From NCBI RefSeq assembly GCF_011397635.1, contig NC_064763.1, forward strand, positions 21,651,437-21,715,436: a DNA stretch of 64,000 nucleotides. The letters are read 5' to 3'. Under the pieces are notes generated by a model. The model saw nothing but the letters and a program-made list of their open reading frames with translations, made no database searches and had not been told where the DNA came from. Numbering within the stretch: position 1 is the stretch's first letter; each line of letters opens with the position of its first letter. This DNA comes from Epinephelus fuscoguttatus. Taxonomy: Eukaryota > Chordata > Actinopteri > Perciformes > Serranidae. Position numbers and translations under genes: made by a program. This document shows, one piece after another, positions 62,682 to 64,000 of this stretch.

Positions 62682-64000
62682 CTGTTGAAGCAAAAATTGG
62701 TGATTATTAATGTGATATAAACGGTCACACAGAAGCACTCAGGATACCAACTAGAGGTGAAACAGTGACTCCAGAAACTTGATTCACTTGATACTAAAAA
62801 TGGCTAACAAAATTATTTGCACTGAAGCTTTGTTTAATCCTCAGAACTGCATACAGTGCACTATTTCTTCACACGGATAATTATTACTGTGACACAATGC
62901 ACTTACACTGTGGACATGAGACTTGAGCGGGCACTTAAAATTATAAACCCATGCTCAAAACAGAAGATGCGATTTTAGAGTGCAGATTGCAAAATGATAG
63001 AAAAGAGAAAACATCAGCTGGGCACTATGCAAAAAATTCATATCTCAATATTTACAGGCTGACTGGTGATACACGATATATATGTCAGTATTTTCTATGA
63101 AATGGGCTGCGTGTTTTCAGCTGCAAATCAAAGCCACTTTTGAGATGTCACAAGCACTTTTATAAAAACAGACTGAAATGAAAATAACATGCAAAGACAG
63201 GGATTTTTTCCCTGTTTGAAAATATGCAGCTGCACAACATGTAAATGACACATGATATAAAATAAAAATCAGGGCTGTAGGTTAACCTTTTGCACGCAGC
63301 ACTGGAGCTACAGAGGTTTAAAGGTTTGCAGCAAAGGCCACAAAACTATAACACAACTATTAAAGTATCAAGTCGGCCTAAATCCGTCTGATCTGAAATA
63401 ATCATCAATATCTGTGACAGGAGTTACAAAGTCGTTAACCATCCGTTGGCCTTTCAAATGAATATAGTGCTGGAAAATGATTTAATTGTTTTTATTTATT
63501 TAGGCTATTAATCCTTTTTATGCACACAGCATCAATAGAGAAGCCAAGGGAGGGAAGGCGCGAGAGACACTATGTCCATGTTATATACATCTGGCGCTGT
63601 CTCCATGTCACACAAGACAACAACTACCAAGAAGAATGGCGACCTGCCATGATCCACCTCACACACACACTAGCAGCGCTGCGCTGTACTGCACATGTGC
63701 TACTGCAGTAATTTCATTCATCTCACAGACTGATTTAGCTTAACAGGTGCAACATTTAGCCCGATATCATGCTGTGGACTAATTAACAGACAGATTAAAC
63801 AGAGTAGCAGCTCTGTGTCTCTTTGAGTGTAGATGGAGAACTTGTGAGCGAGTGAGTGGGGCAAAGCTCTGTGGAGAGTGTGAGAGTGGAGAAATGCACA
63901 CTGATGTGTTATGTAATGCAACTTGACCCTACATCAACATAAGCGGTGTTGTCAAAATGTATATCTTGCATGAAATTATACTGATATATCGCACAGTCGT
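62682..64000 (-). other. stip1 intron upstream of the DP1 exon
   Basis: No TPR1-encoding exon (expected FSNRSAAY-like or LKPDWGKGY-like frames) was found on the minus strand. The whole stretch is read as intron. Short frames at 63520-63711 and 63718-63921 have no domain. A CA-rich patch lies near 63660. Confidence 0.55.

Noticed and set aside
62682..64000. Possible TPR1 exons of stip1
   Set aside because: No minus-strand frame with TPR1 motifs and splice sites was found, so the exons are placed beyond the window.

Overview
This is teleost fish nuclear DNA. Two multi-exon genes with canonical GT-AG introns lie on the minus strand. The rest is a dense, nested mix of fish-type repeats: an L2-clade LINE with an esterase ORF1, a Tc1-type transposon, hAT remnants, fold-back elements, RTE/Expander-like LINE ends and dinucleotide microsatellites. 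No prokaryotic or viral genome signature, CRISPR array, rRNA or tRNA gene was recognised.

Layout. 1-480: AT-rich. About 486-5345: degraded L2-clade LINE (minus strand). 5350-31600: gene-poor, with a MITE-like element carrying the start of a RecQ-like helicase reading frame (7971-8525), a Tc1 element (12674-14298) whose inverted repeats include transposase coding sequence, a hAT BED-finger remnant (17350-17820), a palindromic element (18656-18967), LINE ends and small inverted-repeat elements. 33115-34510: a fold-back structure built of tandem ~21-bp units in both orientations. 35033-49310: rps6ka4 (MSK2), 18 coding exons giving a predicted 786 aa, with mobile elements in several introns. 50000-50220: its likely promoter. 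50400-55050: repeats, including a second copy of a block also seen at 28097 and a fold-back element interrupted by a hAT-like insertion. 56662-62681: the 3' part of stip1 (HOP), 11 coding exons covering DP1, TPR2A, TPR2B and DP2; the first TPR domain lies beyond the right edge.

The two genes have separate jobs. MSK2 is a nuclear kinase acting downstream of ERK and p38; STIP1 links Hsp70 to Hsp90 in the cytosol. Both are transcribed leftwards, stip1 upstream of rps6ka4. From memory, both are also linked on human 11q13, which supports calling the kinase RPS6KA4 rather than RPS6KA5. Exon coordinates were read by eye from splice sites and frame continuity; repeat boundaries are approximate unless exact ends are given.
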